A stretch of 42,488 nucleotides of DNA, taken from positions 1-42,488 of the forward strand of contig JAKSJM010000022.1 in NCBI GenBank assembly GCA_024398075.1, read 5' to 3'. Below the pieces are notes generated by a model, which saw only the letters and a program-made list of their open reading frames with translations, was not told where the DNA came from and made no database searches. The stretch is from Bacteroidales bacterium. Its GTDB lineage: Bacteria; Bacteroidota; Bacteroidia; Bacteroidales; UBA932. Positions within the stretch are counted from its first letter, which is position 1. Each line of letters begins with the position of its first letter. Below, piece by piece: positions 34,342 to 42,473 of this stretch. Made by a program: the position numbers and the translations under genes.

Positions 34342-34349
34342 TATATTTG
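34342..34349 (+). promoter_or_regulatory. -7 promoter box TATATTTG for greA
   Basis: An exact TAnnTTTG match lies 25 nt after the ribF stop. Transcription would start near 34354, placing the hairpin at 34363-34386 inside an untranslated leader of about 77 nt. No clear -33 TTTG is seen at 20 nt. Confidence 0.55.
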
Positions 34350-34362
34350 CAATGACGTTTAA

Positions 34363-34397
34363 GGGTTCCACCTCCAGGTGGGGCTCATCGTTTTTTT
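34363..34397 (+). terminator. terminator-like hairpin in the greA leader
   Basis: Bases 34363-34372 and 34377-34386 can pair over 10 bp (three G-U pairs) around a TCCA tetraloop. The inner five pairs, CCACC with GGTGG, are perfect. Four bases later comes a run of seven T (34391-34397). The structure lies after the greA -7 box and before its ATG, so it can act either as an attenuator producing a short leader RNA of about 45 nt or as the end of the long xseA-ribF transcript. Confidence 0.7.
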
Positions 34398-34430
34398 ACT
34401 ATACCACATTGAATTCAAAAGTTTATTAAT

Positions 34431-34901
34431 ATGCCAGAGTATCATTACATGACCGCTGAAGGTCTAGAGAAGCTGAAGAAGGAACTTTCTGAAGCGCTCG
34501 CTCAGCGCCCTGTAATCGCGCAGGCCCTTGCTGAGGCGCGCGAGAAGGGTGACCTCTCAGAGAATGCGGAGTACGACGCTGCGCGCGACGCACAGGGCCT
34601 TCTTGAAGCAAGAATCGTAAATCTGAAGAATCTCGTTGCAAACGCTAAGGTGATCAACGAGAACGCTATCAATACAGACTCAGTCCAGATGCTTACCACT
34701 GTCAAGGTTGAGAATATCAGCCTCAAGAGAGAGATGGTTTTCACCATCGTTGGCGAGACTGAGGCTGATTTCGCACATGGAAAGCTCGCAGCCACCACTC
34801 CTATCGCAAAGGCTCTCATCGGCCACAAGGTAGGTGAAATCGTGGAGGCGCAGGTTCCTTCTGGTGTGATGAAGTTCAAGATCCTTGACATTTCCATCTA
34901 G
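34431..34901 (+). CDS. greA: transcription elongation factor GreA
   Basis: This 156-residue factor enters the RNA polymerase secondary channel and triggers cleavage of backtracked RNA. The N-terminal coiled coil holds the acidic tip segment EKGDLSENAEYDAARDAQG near 39-57. The C-terminal FKBP-like globule ends TTPIAKALIGHKVGEIVEAQ and GVMKFKILDI. Length and motifs are standard. It has its own promoter and a leader with a terminator-like hairpin. The HIT gene follows after 3 nt. Confidence 0.96.
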   Translation: MPEYHYMTAEGLEKLKKELSEALAQRPVIAQALAEAREKGDLSENAEYDAARDAQGLLEARIVNLKNLVANAKVINENAINTDSVQMLTTVKVENISLKREMVFTIVGETEADFAHGKLAATTPIAKALIGHKVGEIVEAQVPSGVMKFKILDISI

Positions 34902-34904
34902 TTT

Positions 34905-35309
34905 ATGGCTACTATTTTCACACGCATCGCCGCTGGTGAGATTCCTTCGTACAAATGTGCGGAGAGTGAGGATTTCTACGCATTTCTCGATATCAGCCCA
35001 CTTGCTCCTGGCCACACACTTGTGATTCCTAAGCACGTGGAGGACGACTATATCTTTAACCTTGATGAGAAGACCTACGAAGGCCTCTGGGCTTTCGCAA
35101 GAAAGGTCGCACAGGCTATAAAGGTGGCTGTGCCATGCAAGAGGGTCGGAGTGGCAGTTCTAGGAATGGAAGTGCCTCACACTCACATACATCTTGTGCC
35201 TCTTCAGACTGAAGGAGATATGGACTTCCGCAAGCAGAAGCCTGAGGTTTCAGACGAGCAGAAGGCGCAGATCGCCGCTGACATTTTAAGTGCATTCAAT
35301 AATCTTTAG
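34905..35309 (+). CDS. HIT family nucleotide-binding protein
   Basis: This 134-residue protein has the histidine-triad motif HTHIHLVPL near residues 91-99 and the family opening IFTRIAAGEIPSYKCAESED, followed by AFLDISPLAPGHTLVIPKHV. It is a Hint-type hydrolase of nucleotide phosphoramidates such as AMP-lysine; the biological substrate is unknown. Gaps are 3 nt to greA and 4 nt to the lipoprotein gene, so it is the middle gene of a three-gene operon. Cytosolic. Confidence 0.93.
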   Translation: MATIFTRIAAGEIPSYKCAESEDFYAFLDISPLAPGHTLVIPKHVEDDYIFNLDEKTYEGLWAFARKVAQAIKVAVPCKRVGVAVLGMEVPHTHIHLVPLQTEGDMDFRKQKPEVSDEQKAQIAADILSAFNNL

Positions 35310-35313
35310 TACG

Positions 35314-36432
35314 ATGAAATACATCAAAATGGCCACAGTGCTCGCAGGTACCCTTCTTGCGGCAGCCTGTGCAAACGACAATGCTCGCGTGTCTGGAAAC
35401 ATCAGCGCTCCAGAAGGTGCACAGATCGCCCTCGTGGCAAATGGAAGTGCGCTTGATACTCTCAAGCTCGGTGCTTCCGGAAGCTTCTCTGGCACCGTCA
35501 AGGTGGCTCAGGGTGATCCACAGTTTGTGGATGTCATGTATAATGGAAAGAAGATCGCAGCTCTTCTTCTTCAGGCTGGTGACAAGGTCAGCGTCAAGGC
35601 TGATACCCTCGGAAACTGGACTGTAGAAGGTTCTGAAGAGTGCGTCAAGCTTGCCAAGGTGGAGAAGGACTATGCTCAGTTCCTTAAGGACGTGGTAGCC
35701 ATCTCTTCACAGGCAGTGGATGAAGCATCACAGAAAAAGGCTTCTCAGGAGCTCTCTGCTAAGTATGTGCAGTACTATAGAAGCTGTGTGAAGTATGTTC
35801 TCGAAAACACACATTCACTCACTTCTGTTCCTGTGCTTTTCCAGCAGGTGTCTGAGGATTTTCCTGTGTTCAGCCAGCAGACAGATGCTATCCATTTCAG
35901 AAATCTCTGTGATAGCCTGAAGACTGTATATCCAGCTTCACGTTATGTGGCAGCTCTCGAGAAAGAGGCTGTAAAACGTGAGAATGTGCTCGGATGGCAG
36001 ACGAAGCTTCAGTCAGCTGAGGCTCTCGGTTTTCTTGATATCGTTCTTCCAGACGTGAACGGAAAGAAGGTCGCACTTTCATCAGTGGATTCAAAGGCTA
36101 TCCTTATCCATTTCTGGTCTGCGACAGACGCATCTCACAAGATGCTGAATGTAGAGGGCCTCAAGCCTCTCTATGAGAAGTATCATTCACGTGGACTTGA
36201 GATCTACTCGGTATGTGTAGACATCGACAAGGCTAACTGGGCGCTTGCAGTCAAGAACCAGAATCTTCCTTGGATCAATGTTTGCGATGGTCTAGGCGCT
36301 GATTCACCAGTGCTCCGCACCTATAACATCACAAACATCCCTACCACCCTGCTTATCGTGGATGGTGCGGTCTGCAGTGATCCTCTCTCTACTGAGGAGG
36401 CTCTGAGAAGGAAGCTTGACAGTGTCCTTTAG
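35314..36432 (+). CDS. DUF4369-like / thioredoxin-fold lipoprotein lacking the CxxC motif
   Basis: This 372-residue lipoprotein has a signal MKYIKMATVLAGTLLAAAC with the likely lipidated cysteine C19. Residues about 25-110 form a beta-rich domain resembling the N-terminal DUF4369 domain of Bacteroidota TlpA-like proteins. A helical linker follows to about 235. The C-terminal third is a TlpA-like thioredoxin fold (DIVLPDVNGKKVALSSVD, ILIHFWSATDASHK, IYSVCVDIDKANW, cis-proline loop NITNIPTTLLI). The redox motif, normally WCxxC, reads TDASH here (272-275 DASH), so it cannot do dithiol exchange. The start at 35314 gives the proper signal; the frame opens at 35290, inside the HIT gene. Its stop overlaps the end of convergent tsaB by 4 nt. 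Confidence 0.85.
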   Translation: MKYIKMATVLAGTLLAAACANDNARVSGNISAPEGAQIALVANGSALDTLKLGASGSFSGTVKVAQGDPQFVDVMYNGKKIAALLLQAGDKVSVKADTLGNWTVEGSEECVKLAKVEKDYAQFLKDVVAISSQAVDEASQKKASQELSAKYVQYYRSCVKYVLENTHSLTSVPVLFQQVSEDFPVFSQQTDAIHFRNLCDSLKTVYPASRYVAALEKEAVKRENVLGWQTKLQSAEALGFLDIVLPDVNGKKVALSSVDSKAILIHFWSATDASHKMLNVEGLKPLYEKYHSRGLEIYSVCVDIDKANWALAVKNQNLPWINVCDGLGADSPVLRTYNITNIPTTLLIVDGAVCSDPLSTEEALRRKLDSVL

Positions 36433-37121
36433 AATAGCTTTTTCGCGCTCACTGTAGCGACGAATTGCTTTAGATAGAACGGTTCGAAGTACGCGATGTC
36501 TTCGAATCGTTTTTCTTTGTATAGTCCAATGGTAGGGCGGAGCATTCCGGTGGCCTTTGGATAACACTGGACGAAATGAGCATTCGGATGCTTGATCACA
36601 CTCTCGCATTTTCCGGCTCCGTCGCCGATGAAAAGTACAGGCCCTTCTTCGAGTACTGATGCGAAACTTTCCTCTGTGATGATCTGCGGCTCAGTCTCTG
36701 TGACTTGAGCGCCATCAGGAGTGAATACAGCTGCATATACTTCCATGCGGCGAGCATCAATCATAGGGATGACGTGCTTGCAGCCCTCAGGAAGAAGGTT
36801 CTCGTCTGAGGCCTGAGCGACGAGGGTGTCGAGGGTGCCGACTGCGAGGAGCGGCTTGTGCGCGCCGAAGCAGAGGCCCTTGGCCGTCGACACTCCTACG
36901 CGAAGGCCGGTGTATGAGCCTGGACCCTTGCTGACGCATATCGCGTCGCAATCTGCTACTGTAAGTCCCTTCTCGTCAAGCATTTCCTTGACAAAAACAG
37001 CGGTAAGGGAAGCGTGTGCGCGAGCGGTGTCGCTCTCTCTATGCGAAACGATGACTCCATCCTCTATGAGCGCGGTGCTGCAGAGAGCTGTGGATGTCTC
37101 GATGAGTATGATTCTTTCCAT
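36429..37121 (-). CDS. tsaB: tRNA threonylcarbamoyladenosine biosynthesis protein TsaB
   Basis: This 230-residue ASKHA-fold protein pairs with TsaD in the complex that adds threonylcarbamoyl to A37 of ANN-decoding tRNAs. The opening ILIETSTALCSTALIEDGVI, followed by RAHASLTAVFVKEML, and the diagnostic VSKGPGSYTGLRVGVSTAKG with LLAVGTLDTLVAQ identify it. MIDARRMEVYAAVF is the next conserved block. It starts 3 nt after the cvpA stop, so the two form a minus-strand operon. Confidence 0.94.
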   Translation of the reverse strand: MERIILIETSTALCSTALIEDGVIVSHRESDTARAHASLTAVFVKEMLDEKGLTVADCDAICVSKGPGSYTGLRVGVSTAKGLCFGAHKPLLAVGTLDTLVAQASDENLLPEGCKHVIPMIDARRMEVYAAVFTPDGAQVTETEPQIITEESFASVLEEGPVLFIGDGAGKCESVIKHPNAHFVQCYPKATGMLRPTIGLYKEKRFEDIAYFEPFYLKQFVATVSAKKLF

Positions 37122-37124
37122 GTA

Positions 37125-37619
37125 CTATGCGTTGAAAATGGCTCTGAGGTATGGGAATACCACGTGCGACATGTCCCTTATGGCGCAGTAGAGCACTGAG
37201 TTCTCCAGTGTCTCCTTGCTGATGAGGAAGTGGTCGGCGTCGATGCCTTCGAGCAATATGATGACCAGGCCAATGAGCAATGCTGCCTTGAAGATGGAGA
37301 ATGCGAATCCAAGGACCTTGTCCACCCATCCGAGCATTGTGATCTTCAGGATCTTCAGTATGAGTTTTCCAAGGATATACAGCGCAAGTATCACCACGAT
37401 GAGGATGACGCCAAATGCTATCACATTTGCCTGCTTTTCAGTGAGCATTACGAAAACAGGCTGAAGCCAAGCGCTTACGAGCTGGCTGAAATGATAGGCC
37501 AGATAGGTGCCGAGAAAGATGGAGAGAAGTGCTACTCCTTGCTCCACGAATCCCTTTTTTAAACCTCTGAGAATCGCAGGGATAAAACATACAAGGAGAA
37601 TGATGTCCAGGGTGCTCAT
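37125..37619 (-). CDS. CvpA family inner-membrane protein
   Basis: This 164-residue protein has four hydrophobic helices (about 3-18, 26-44, 65-85 and 104-125) and the CvpA opening LDIILLVCFIPAILRGLKKG, where the glycine-rich RG-KG step after the first helix is typical. CvpA proteins affect envelope integrity, bile-salt tolerance and, in E. coli, colicin V production; their molecular role is unsettled. It leads a two-gene operon with tsaB and diverges from ileS. I see no convincing -7 box on the minus strand in the 85-nt intergenic gap. Confidence 0.85.
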   Translation of the reverse strand: MSTLDIILLVCFIPAILRGLKKGFVEQGVALLSIFLGTYLAYHFSQLVSAWLQPVFVMLTEKQANVIAFGVILIVVILALYILGKLILKILKITMLGWVDKVLGFAFSIFKAALLIGLVIILLEGIDADHFLISKETLENSVLYCAIRDMSHVVFPYLRAIFNA

Positions 37620-37623
37620 ATCT

Positions 37624-37655
37624 TTTGAAAAAATGCTGAAAATTGACTATATTTG
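37624..37655 (+). promoter_or_regulatory. ileS operon promoter, full consensus
   Basis: TTTG at 37624-37627 and TATATTTG at 37648-37655 are 20 nt apart. The leader to the ileS ATG is about 45 nt and holds one small stem, GAAAC with GTTTC. That is far too short for a T-box. Confidence 0.8.
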
Positions 37656-37704
37656 CGGATTCAGAAACGTAGTTTCTATAACCAGACAAAAATAGTTAAA
37701 AAAT

Positions 37705-40700
37705 ATGACATTCAAAGAGTACAAAGGTCTTGATTTGGTTTCCACAGGACGTGAAGTCCTCGACAGGTGGAAGAAACTCTCCGCTTTCGAGAAGTCTCTC
37801 GAGCTCCGCGAGGGTGCCCCAGAATTCATTTTCTTCGAGGGCCCACCTTCAGCGAACGGTATGCCTGGCATCCATCATGTGATGGCCCGTTCGATCAAGG
37901 ATTCCATCTGCCGTTACAAGACTCAGACAGGATATAAGGTTCGCCGTCGCGCTGGCTGGGATACCCATGGCCTTCCAGTGGAGCTTGGTGTAGAGAAGAA
38001 GCTTGGCATCACGAAGGAGGACATTGGCACAAAGATCAGTGTCGCTGAGTATAATGCGACCTGCCGCCAGGAGGTGATGAAGTACACCGCCGAGTGGAGA
38101 AACCTCACCGAGCGCATTGGTTACTGGGTGGACATGGATGACCCATACATCACCTACGATAACCGCTACATCGAGACTCTTTGGTATCTTCTTAAAGACA
38201 TTTACGGAAAGGGATATCTCTATAAGGGAAAATCCATCCAGCCATATTCACCTGCTGCTGGTACAGGTCTCAGCTCACACGAGCTGAACCAGCCTGGCTG
38301 CTACCGTGACGTCAAGGATACCACTTGCTGTGCCCAGTTCAAGGTTGTGGGTGAGGAGGACCTCTATTTCCTCGCTTGGACCACCACCCCATGGACATTG
38401 CCATCAAACACAGCGCTCTGCGTAGGACCAAACATTGACTATGTGAAGGTGCGCAGCACAAACCCATACACTGGTGAGCCTGCTACATACATTCTCGCAC
38501 AGGCGCTCGTGAACAGCTGGTTTGGTGCGAAGATCCCATTCGAGGTCCTTCCTGGCAGTGTCAAGGGTACAGAGCTCGCAGGCATGAAGTATGAGCAGCT
38601 CATTCCTTGGTTCCGTCCAGACGAGGGCGCCTTCAAGGTGATCCTCGGCGACTATGTCACCACGGAGGATGGTACAGGTATCGTACACATTGCACCTACT
38701 TTCGGTGCTGACGATGCTAAGGTAGCGAAGGCTGCCGGCGTGCCAGGAATGTATGTTACAGACAAGGATGGCGCTCCTCAGGCTCAGGTGGACCCTCAGG
38801 GCCGTTTCTACCGCATCGAGGACCTCGACCCAGCGTATGTCGCTGACAGGGTCGACACCGCGCTCTATGCTGAGTGGGCTGGCCGTTACGTCAAGAATGC
38901 ATACGACAGCACCCTCACCGCTGATGCTCCTACCCTCGACATCGACATCTGCATGATGCTGAAGCAGGCAAACAAGGCATTCAGAATCGAGAAGCACACA
39001 CATACTTACCCTCACTGCTGGCGTACAGACAAGCCAGTGCTCTATTACCCACTTAACTCGTGGTTCATCAAGGCCACTGCAGTGCGTGAGAAGATGATGG
39101 AGCTGAATGAGGGCATCACCTGGAAGCCAGAAGCTACAGGTACAGGCCGTTTCGGAAAGTGGCTTGAGAACATCCAGGACTGGAACCTTAGCCGTAGCCG
39201 CTACTGGGGCACTCCGCTCCCTATATGGCGCACCGAGGACGGCAAGGAGGAGATCTGCATAGGCAGCATCGCCGAGCTTTACGCTGAGATCGACAAGGCT
39301 GTGGCTGCAGGCTTCATGCAGGAGAATCCATTTAAGGCGAAGGGCTTTGACCCAGCCGACATGTCGCTTGAAAATTACGAGAAGATTGACCTTCACAGAC
39401 CATACGTAGACGAGATTTTCCTCGCGTCGCCTTCGGGAAAGAAGATGACTCGCGAGACCGACCTCATCGATGTGTGGTTTGACTCAGGTGCGATGCCATT
39501 TGCCCAGACCGGTCTTCGCGGCATCGACTCCCCAGATTTCGGCTGCACCGCCGACTTCATCGCGGAAGGTGTCGACCAGACTCGTGGCTGGTTCTACACT
39601 CTCCACGCCATCCACACCATGGTCAAGGGTACCCCTGCCTTCAAGAGGGTTATTTCCAATGGTCTCGTCCTCGACAAGAAGGGCGAAAAGATGTCGAAGC
39701 GTCTCGGAAACGCAGTCGATCCATTCAAGGCCATGGATACTTACGGAGCAGATTCGCTTCGCTGGTACATGCTCACGAACGCTCAGCCTTGGGACAACCT
39801 CAAGTTTGACGAAGCCGGCGTGGACGAGGTGCGCAGAAAGTTCTTCGGCACACTTTATAATACATATTCATTCTTTGCTCTTTATGCCAATGTAGACGGC
39901 TTCGATCCATCAGCTCCTGCAGTGCCATACGAGCAGCGCCCAGAGATCGACAGATGGGTTCTCTCCATGATGAACTCCCTCATCAAGCAGGTTCGTGCAG
40001 CATACGAGGACTACGATGTGACTACCGCAGGTCGTCTCATCCAGGATTTCGTATGCGACCATGTCTCAAACTGGTATGTGCGTCTTAACAGAAAGCGTTT
40101 CTGGGGTGGCGGACTTACCGAAGATAAGCTTGCTGCTTACCAGACCCTTTATGAAGTTCTGAAGAATGTGGCACTTCTTGCAGCGCCTATCGCACCATTC
40201 TATATGGAGCAGCTCTATCTTGACCTCGTGCCTTCAGCTGAGAGTGTTCATTTCGAGCTTATGCCTGATTACGCAGAGTCTCTCATCGATGCAGATCTCG
40301 AGCAGAGAATGGCGCTCGCGCAGACTGCCACTTCAATGGTGCTCGCGCTTCGCCGCAAGGTAAATATCAAGGTGCGTCAGCCTCTCTCGAAGCTTATCAT
40401 CCCGGTTCTTTCAGATACAGTAAAGGTACAGCTTGAGAAGGTGAAGGATCTTCTCCTTGGCGAGGTAAACGTGAAGGAGGCTGAGTTTATTTCTGATACT
40501 ACAGGCATCATCACAAAGAAGATCAAGCCAAACTTCAAGACTCTTGGAAAGGTATATGGAAAGCAGATGAAGGAGATCGCAGCGGCGTTCGGTACCTTCT
40601 CACAGCAGACCATTTCTGAGATTCAGGCAGCAGAGCTGGAGGGTCGCCCATACGAGATCGCCCTTCCTTCAGGAGTGGTTGCCCTCAAGGCTGGAGACTA

Positions 40701-41064
40701 TGAGATCTCTTCTGAGGATATGCCAGGATGGCTCGTGGCTTCAGAAGGATCCCTTACCATTGCCCTTGACATCGAGGTGTCTGATGCGCTTCGCTGCGAG
40801 GGAGTGGCTCGCGAGCTCATTAACCGCATCCAGAATATCAGAAAGGACAGCGGTTTCGATGTTACCGACAAGGTACATGTAGCCATCTATGCAGATGGCG
40901 ACGACCTCGCTCAGATCAAGGCATCCCTCGCTTCATTCGGCGAGTACCTTGCTGCGCAGACTCTTGCCCTCTCTGTGGATGTGGCTACTCTCGTAGAAGC
41001 CCCAGAGACGGCTGTAGAGGTCGAGTGGAATGATACACCTATTAAGATCAAAGTCATTAGATAA
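37705..41064 (+). CDS. ileS: isoleucyl-tRNA synthetase (eukaryote-like IleRS2 type)
   Basis: This 1119-residue class I synthetase charges tRNA-Ile. The HIGH motif reads GIHH at 55-58 within PPSANGMPGIHHVMAR. The KMSKS loop reads KMSKR at 662-666. The editing (CP1) domain with LAWTTTPWTLPSN and DYVTTEDGTGIVHIAPTFGADD is intact. DVWFDSGAMPFAQ and EGVDQTRGWFYTLHAI are further catalytic-domain signatures. The GIHH variant, the length and the C-terminal region (no Cys4 zinc finger seen) suit the IleRS2 class, which in other bacteria is linked to tolerance of mupirocin. It leads the ileS-dksA-lspA operon, an order common in Bacteroidota. Confidence 0.96.
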   Translation: MTFKEYKGLDLVSTGREVLDRWKKLSAFEKSLELREGAPEFIFFEGPPSANGMPGIHHVMARSIKDSICRYKTQTGYKVRRRAGWDTHGLPVELGVEKKLGITKEDIGTKISVAEYNATCRQEVMKYTAEWRNLTERIGYWVDMDDPYITYDNRYIETLWYLLKDIYGKGYLYKGKSIQPYSPAAGTGLSSHELNQPGCYRDVKDTTCCAQFKVVGEEDLYFLAWTTTPWTLPSNTALCVGPNIDYVKVRSTNPYTGEPATYILAQALVNSWFGAKIPFEVLPGSVKGTELAGMKYEQLIPWFRPDEGAFKVILGDYVTTEDGTGIVHIAPTFGADDAKVAKAAGVPGMYVTDKDGAPQAQVDPQGRFYRIEDLDPAYVADRVDTALYAEWAGRYVKNAYDSTLTADAPTLDIDICMMLKQANKAFRIEKHTHTYPHCWRTDKPVLYYPLNSWFIKATAVREKMMELNEGITWKPEATGTGRFGKWLENIQDWNLSRSRYWGTPLPIWRTEDGKEEICIGSIAELYAEIDKAVAAGFMQENPFKAKGFDPADMSLENYEKIDLHRPYVDEIFLASPSGKKMTRETDLIDVWFDSGAMPFAQTGLRGIDSPDFGCTADFIAEGVDQTRGWFYTLHAIHTMVKGTPAFKRVISNGLVLDKKGEKMSKRLGNAVDPFKAMDTYGADSLRWYMLTNAQPWDNLKFDEAGVDEVRRKFFGTLYNTYSFFALYANVDGFDPSAPAVPYEQRPEIDRWVLSMMNSLIKQVRAAYEDYDVTTAGRLIQDFVCDHVSNWYVRLNRKRFWGGGLTEDKLAAYQTLYEVLKNVALLAAPIAPFYMEQLYLDLVPSAESVHFELMPDYAESLIDADLEQRMALAQTATSMVLALRRKVNIKVRQPLSKLIIPVLSDTVKVQLEKVKDLLLGEVNVKEAEFISDTTGIITKKIKPNFKTLGKVYGKQMKEIAAAFGTFSQQTISEIQAAELEGRPYEIALPSGVVALKAGDYEISSEDMPGWLVASEGSLTIALDIEVSDALRCEGVARELINRIQNIRKDSGFDVTDKVHVAIYADGDDLAQIKASLASFGEYLAAQTLALSVDVATLVEAPETAVEVEWNDTPIKIKVIR

Positions 41065-41082
41065 GTACTAAACACCACAACT

Positions 41083-41493
41083 ATGTCAGAAGAAATCAAG
41101 CAGGAGCAGGTGAAGACCCGCTATTCGGATGAGGAACTCGAGGAGTTCAGAACCATCATCGTTGATATGCTTCAGAATGCGAAGGCAGAGTATAACACTC
41201 TTCGTGCAGCCATCACTCGCTCGTCTTCAAACGACATCGAGGATACCTCTCCATCTTTCAAGACTGTGGAGGACGATGGAGCGAATCAGCTTTCTAAGGA
41301 AGAAGCCAGTCAGCTTGCTAATCGTCAGTACAAGTTCATACAGAATCTTGAGGCAGCTCTCGTTCGTATCGAGAATAAGTCTTACGGTATCTGTAGAGTA
41401 ACAGGTAAGCTTATCCCTAAGGAAAGACTTCGCCTTGTGCCACATGCTACGCTTACAGTAGAGGCCAAGGAGATGATGTCCAAGGGTAAATAA
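41083..41493 (+). CDS. DksA/TraR-like protein with degenerate zinc finger
   Basis: This 136-residue protein has a helical N-terminal part (about 15-95) and a C-terminal DksA-type finger region: SYGICRVTGKLIPKERLRLV. DksA proteins enter the RNA polymerase secondary channel and mediate the stringent response. Of the four zinc cysteines expected, only C104 remains; the other positions are T107, T125 and A128. The fold may be held without metal, as in the zinc-independent DksA forms. It follows ileS after 18 nt and precedes lspA by 6 nt. A transcriptional regulatory role is inferred from family. Confidence 0.88.
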   Translation: MSEEIKQEQVKTRYSDEELEEFRTIIVDMLQNAKAEYNTLRAAITRSSSNDIEDTSPSFKTVEDDGANQLSKEEASQLANRQYKFIQNLEAALVRIENKSYGICRVTGKLIPKERLRLVPHATLTVEAKEMMSKGK

Positions 41494-41499
41494 AAAGGC

Positions 41500-42132
41500 A
41501 TGAAGAATCCTATTAAAGGTAAGTGGCTTGTCATTCTGGGAGTGGTCTTAGTGATCATTGACCAGGTCATAAAGGTGCTTGTGAAGACAAATATGTCTAT
41601 AGGTGAGCACTTCAGCGTGATAGGCGACTGGTTCCAGATACTCTTCGTGGAGAATGAAGGCATGGCGTTTGGCTGGGCCTTCGGTGGTGCTGTCGGCAAG
41701 CTTCTTCTCTCGACTTTCCGTATCGTTCTCTGTGTGGTTCTTGTATGGTGGATAGCTTCGCTGTGCAAGAAGAAGTCAGCGCCTACCGGTGTGCTGGTGG
41801 GACTTACTCTCATCACGGCTGGGGCTTTCGGCAATATTCTTGACTGCTTCTTCTATGGCCTGATGTTCGGAGAAAGCACATTTGAGACTGTGGCGTCTTT
41901 TGGCGGTCATTATGCTCCATTCATGTTCGGAAAGGTAGTGGATATGTTTTATTTCCCTATCATTAACACCACTTGGCCTTCATGGTTGCCATTGATAGGA
42001 GGCACCCCATTCACATTCTTTGACCCTGTTTTCAATTTCGCAGATAGTTGCGTAACCGTAGGAGCTTTTTATCTGGTTCTTTTCCAGTGGAGGTTTTTCT
42101 CATCGGAGCCAAAGAAAGAGACGGAAAAGTAG
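41500..42132 (+). CDS. lspA: lipoprotein signal peptidase (signal peptidase II)
   Basis: This 210-residue integral membrane aspartic protease cleaves signal peptides from prolipoproteins after lipidation. Four membrane helices are visible. Conserved segments are VIIDQVIKVLV, FVENEGMAFGW, AGAFGNILDCFF with the first catalytic Asp, and FNFADSCVTVGAF with the second. The region between the catalytic blocks is longer than in the E. coli enzyme (164 residues), as often in Bacteroidota. It ends the ileS operon, and a strong terminator lies 31 nt beyond the stop. Confidence 0.95.
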   Translation: MKNPIKGKWLVILGVVLVIIDQVIKVLVKTNMSIGEHFSVIGDWFQILFVENEGMAFGWAFGGAVGKLLLSTFRIVLCVVLVWWIASLCKKKSAPTGVLVGLTLITAGAFGNILDCFFYGLMFGESTFETVASFGGHYAPFMFGKVVDMFYFPIINTTWPSWLPLIGGTPFTFFDPVFNFADSCVTVGAFYLVLFQWRFFSSEPKKETEK

Positions 42133-42163
42133 GTTCATTCTTATACCTTATATATATAATTAG

Positions 42164-42195
42164 GAGGCTATCCCAGAGGATGGCCTCTTTTTTTT
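42164..42195 (+). terminator. intrinsic terminator after lspA
   Basis: A 10-bp stem (42164-42173 with 42178-42187, one G-U pair) closes a CAGA loop and is followed by eight T. This is the strongest terminator in the window. Confidence 0.9.
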
Positions 42196-42473
42196 ACTTT
42201 TTTTGAAAATTTTTGCAACGAATCTGTTTTTTCGTGCATCTATCGAGATGTAATCTCGAAAGTATAGCTAACTGTCAATAGGATATAAATCGAGGTTCAA
42301 CGAGAATACTAATATTGTTTTTTTATTGTTTAAGAAGTTTTTTCTGCATATCTTTGCGCATTGGGACGTATGCCCTCATTGTGGGGTGTTGTATCCTGAT
42401 GCCTGTTTTAGGCTAGAAATTGGATTAAATTAATAACTATTATAGTTTAACTTTTTTATCAAAATCATTCATT
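42196..42473 (+). promoter_or_regulatory. intergenic regulatory region with dyad, promoter and long leader
   Basis: The 341-nt gap between lspA and the last start codon holds no gene that I can see. After the lspA terminator there is a perfect 7-bp dyad (TCGAGAT, 3-nt spacer, ATCTCGA) at 42243-42259. A full promoter follows: TTG at 42326-42328, 20 nt, TATCTTTG at 42349-42356. The leader is about 115 nt, with GC-rich patches around 42361-42389 that can pair in more than one way and a short GCCT/AGGC hairpin at about 42401-42413, then a T/A-rich stretch to the ATG. It matches no riboswitch that I recognise. Confidence 0.6.
42243..42259. promoter_or_regulatory. perfect inverted repeat, possible operator
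   Basis: TCGAGAT-GTA-ATCTCGA is a 17-bp dyad about 66 nt upstream of the predicted -33 element. It could be an activator site. It has no T tract after it, so it is not a terminator. Confidence 0.4.

Noticed and set aside
37656-37704. T-box riboswitch in the ileS leader
   Set aside because: The leader is about 45 nt with one 5-bp stem and has no T-box sequence or terminator; T-boxes are far longer and not typical of this phylum.
38404-39396. 330-codon open frame on the minus strand inside ileS
   Set aside because: It lies wholly opposite a clear ileS gene, has no recognisable domain, and reflects the low stop density of complementary frames.
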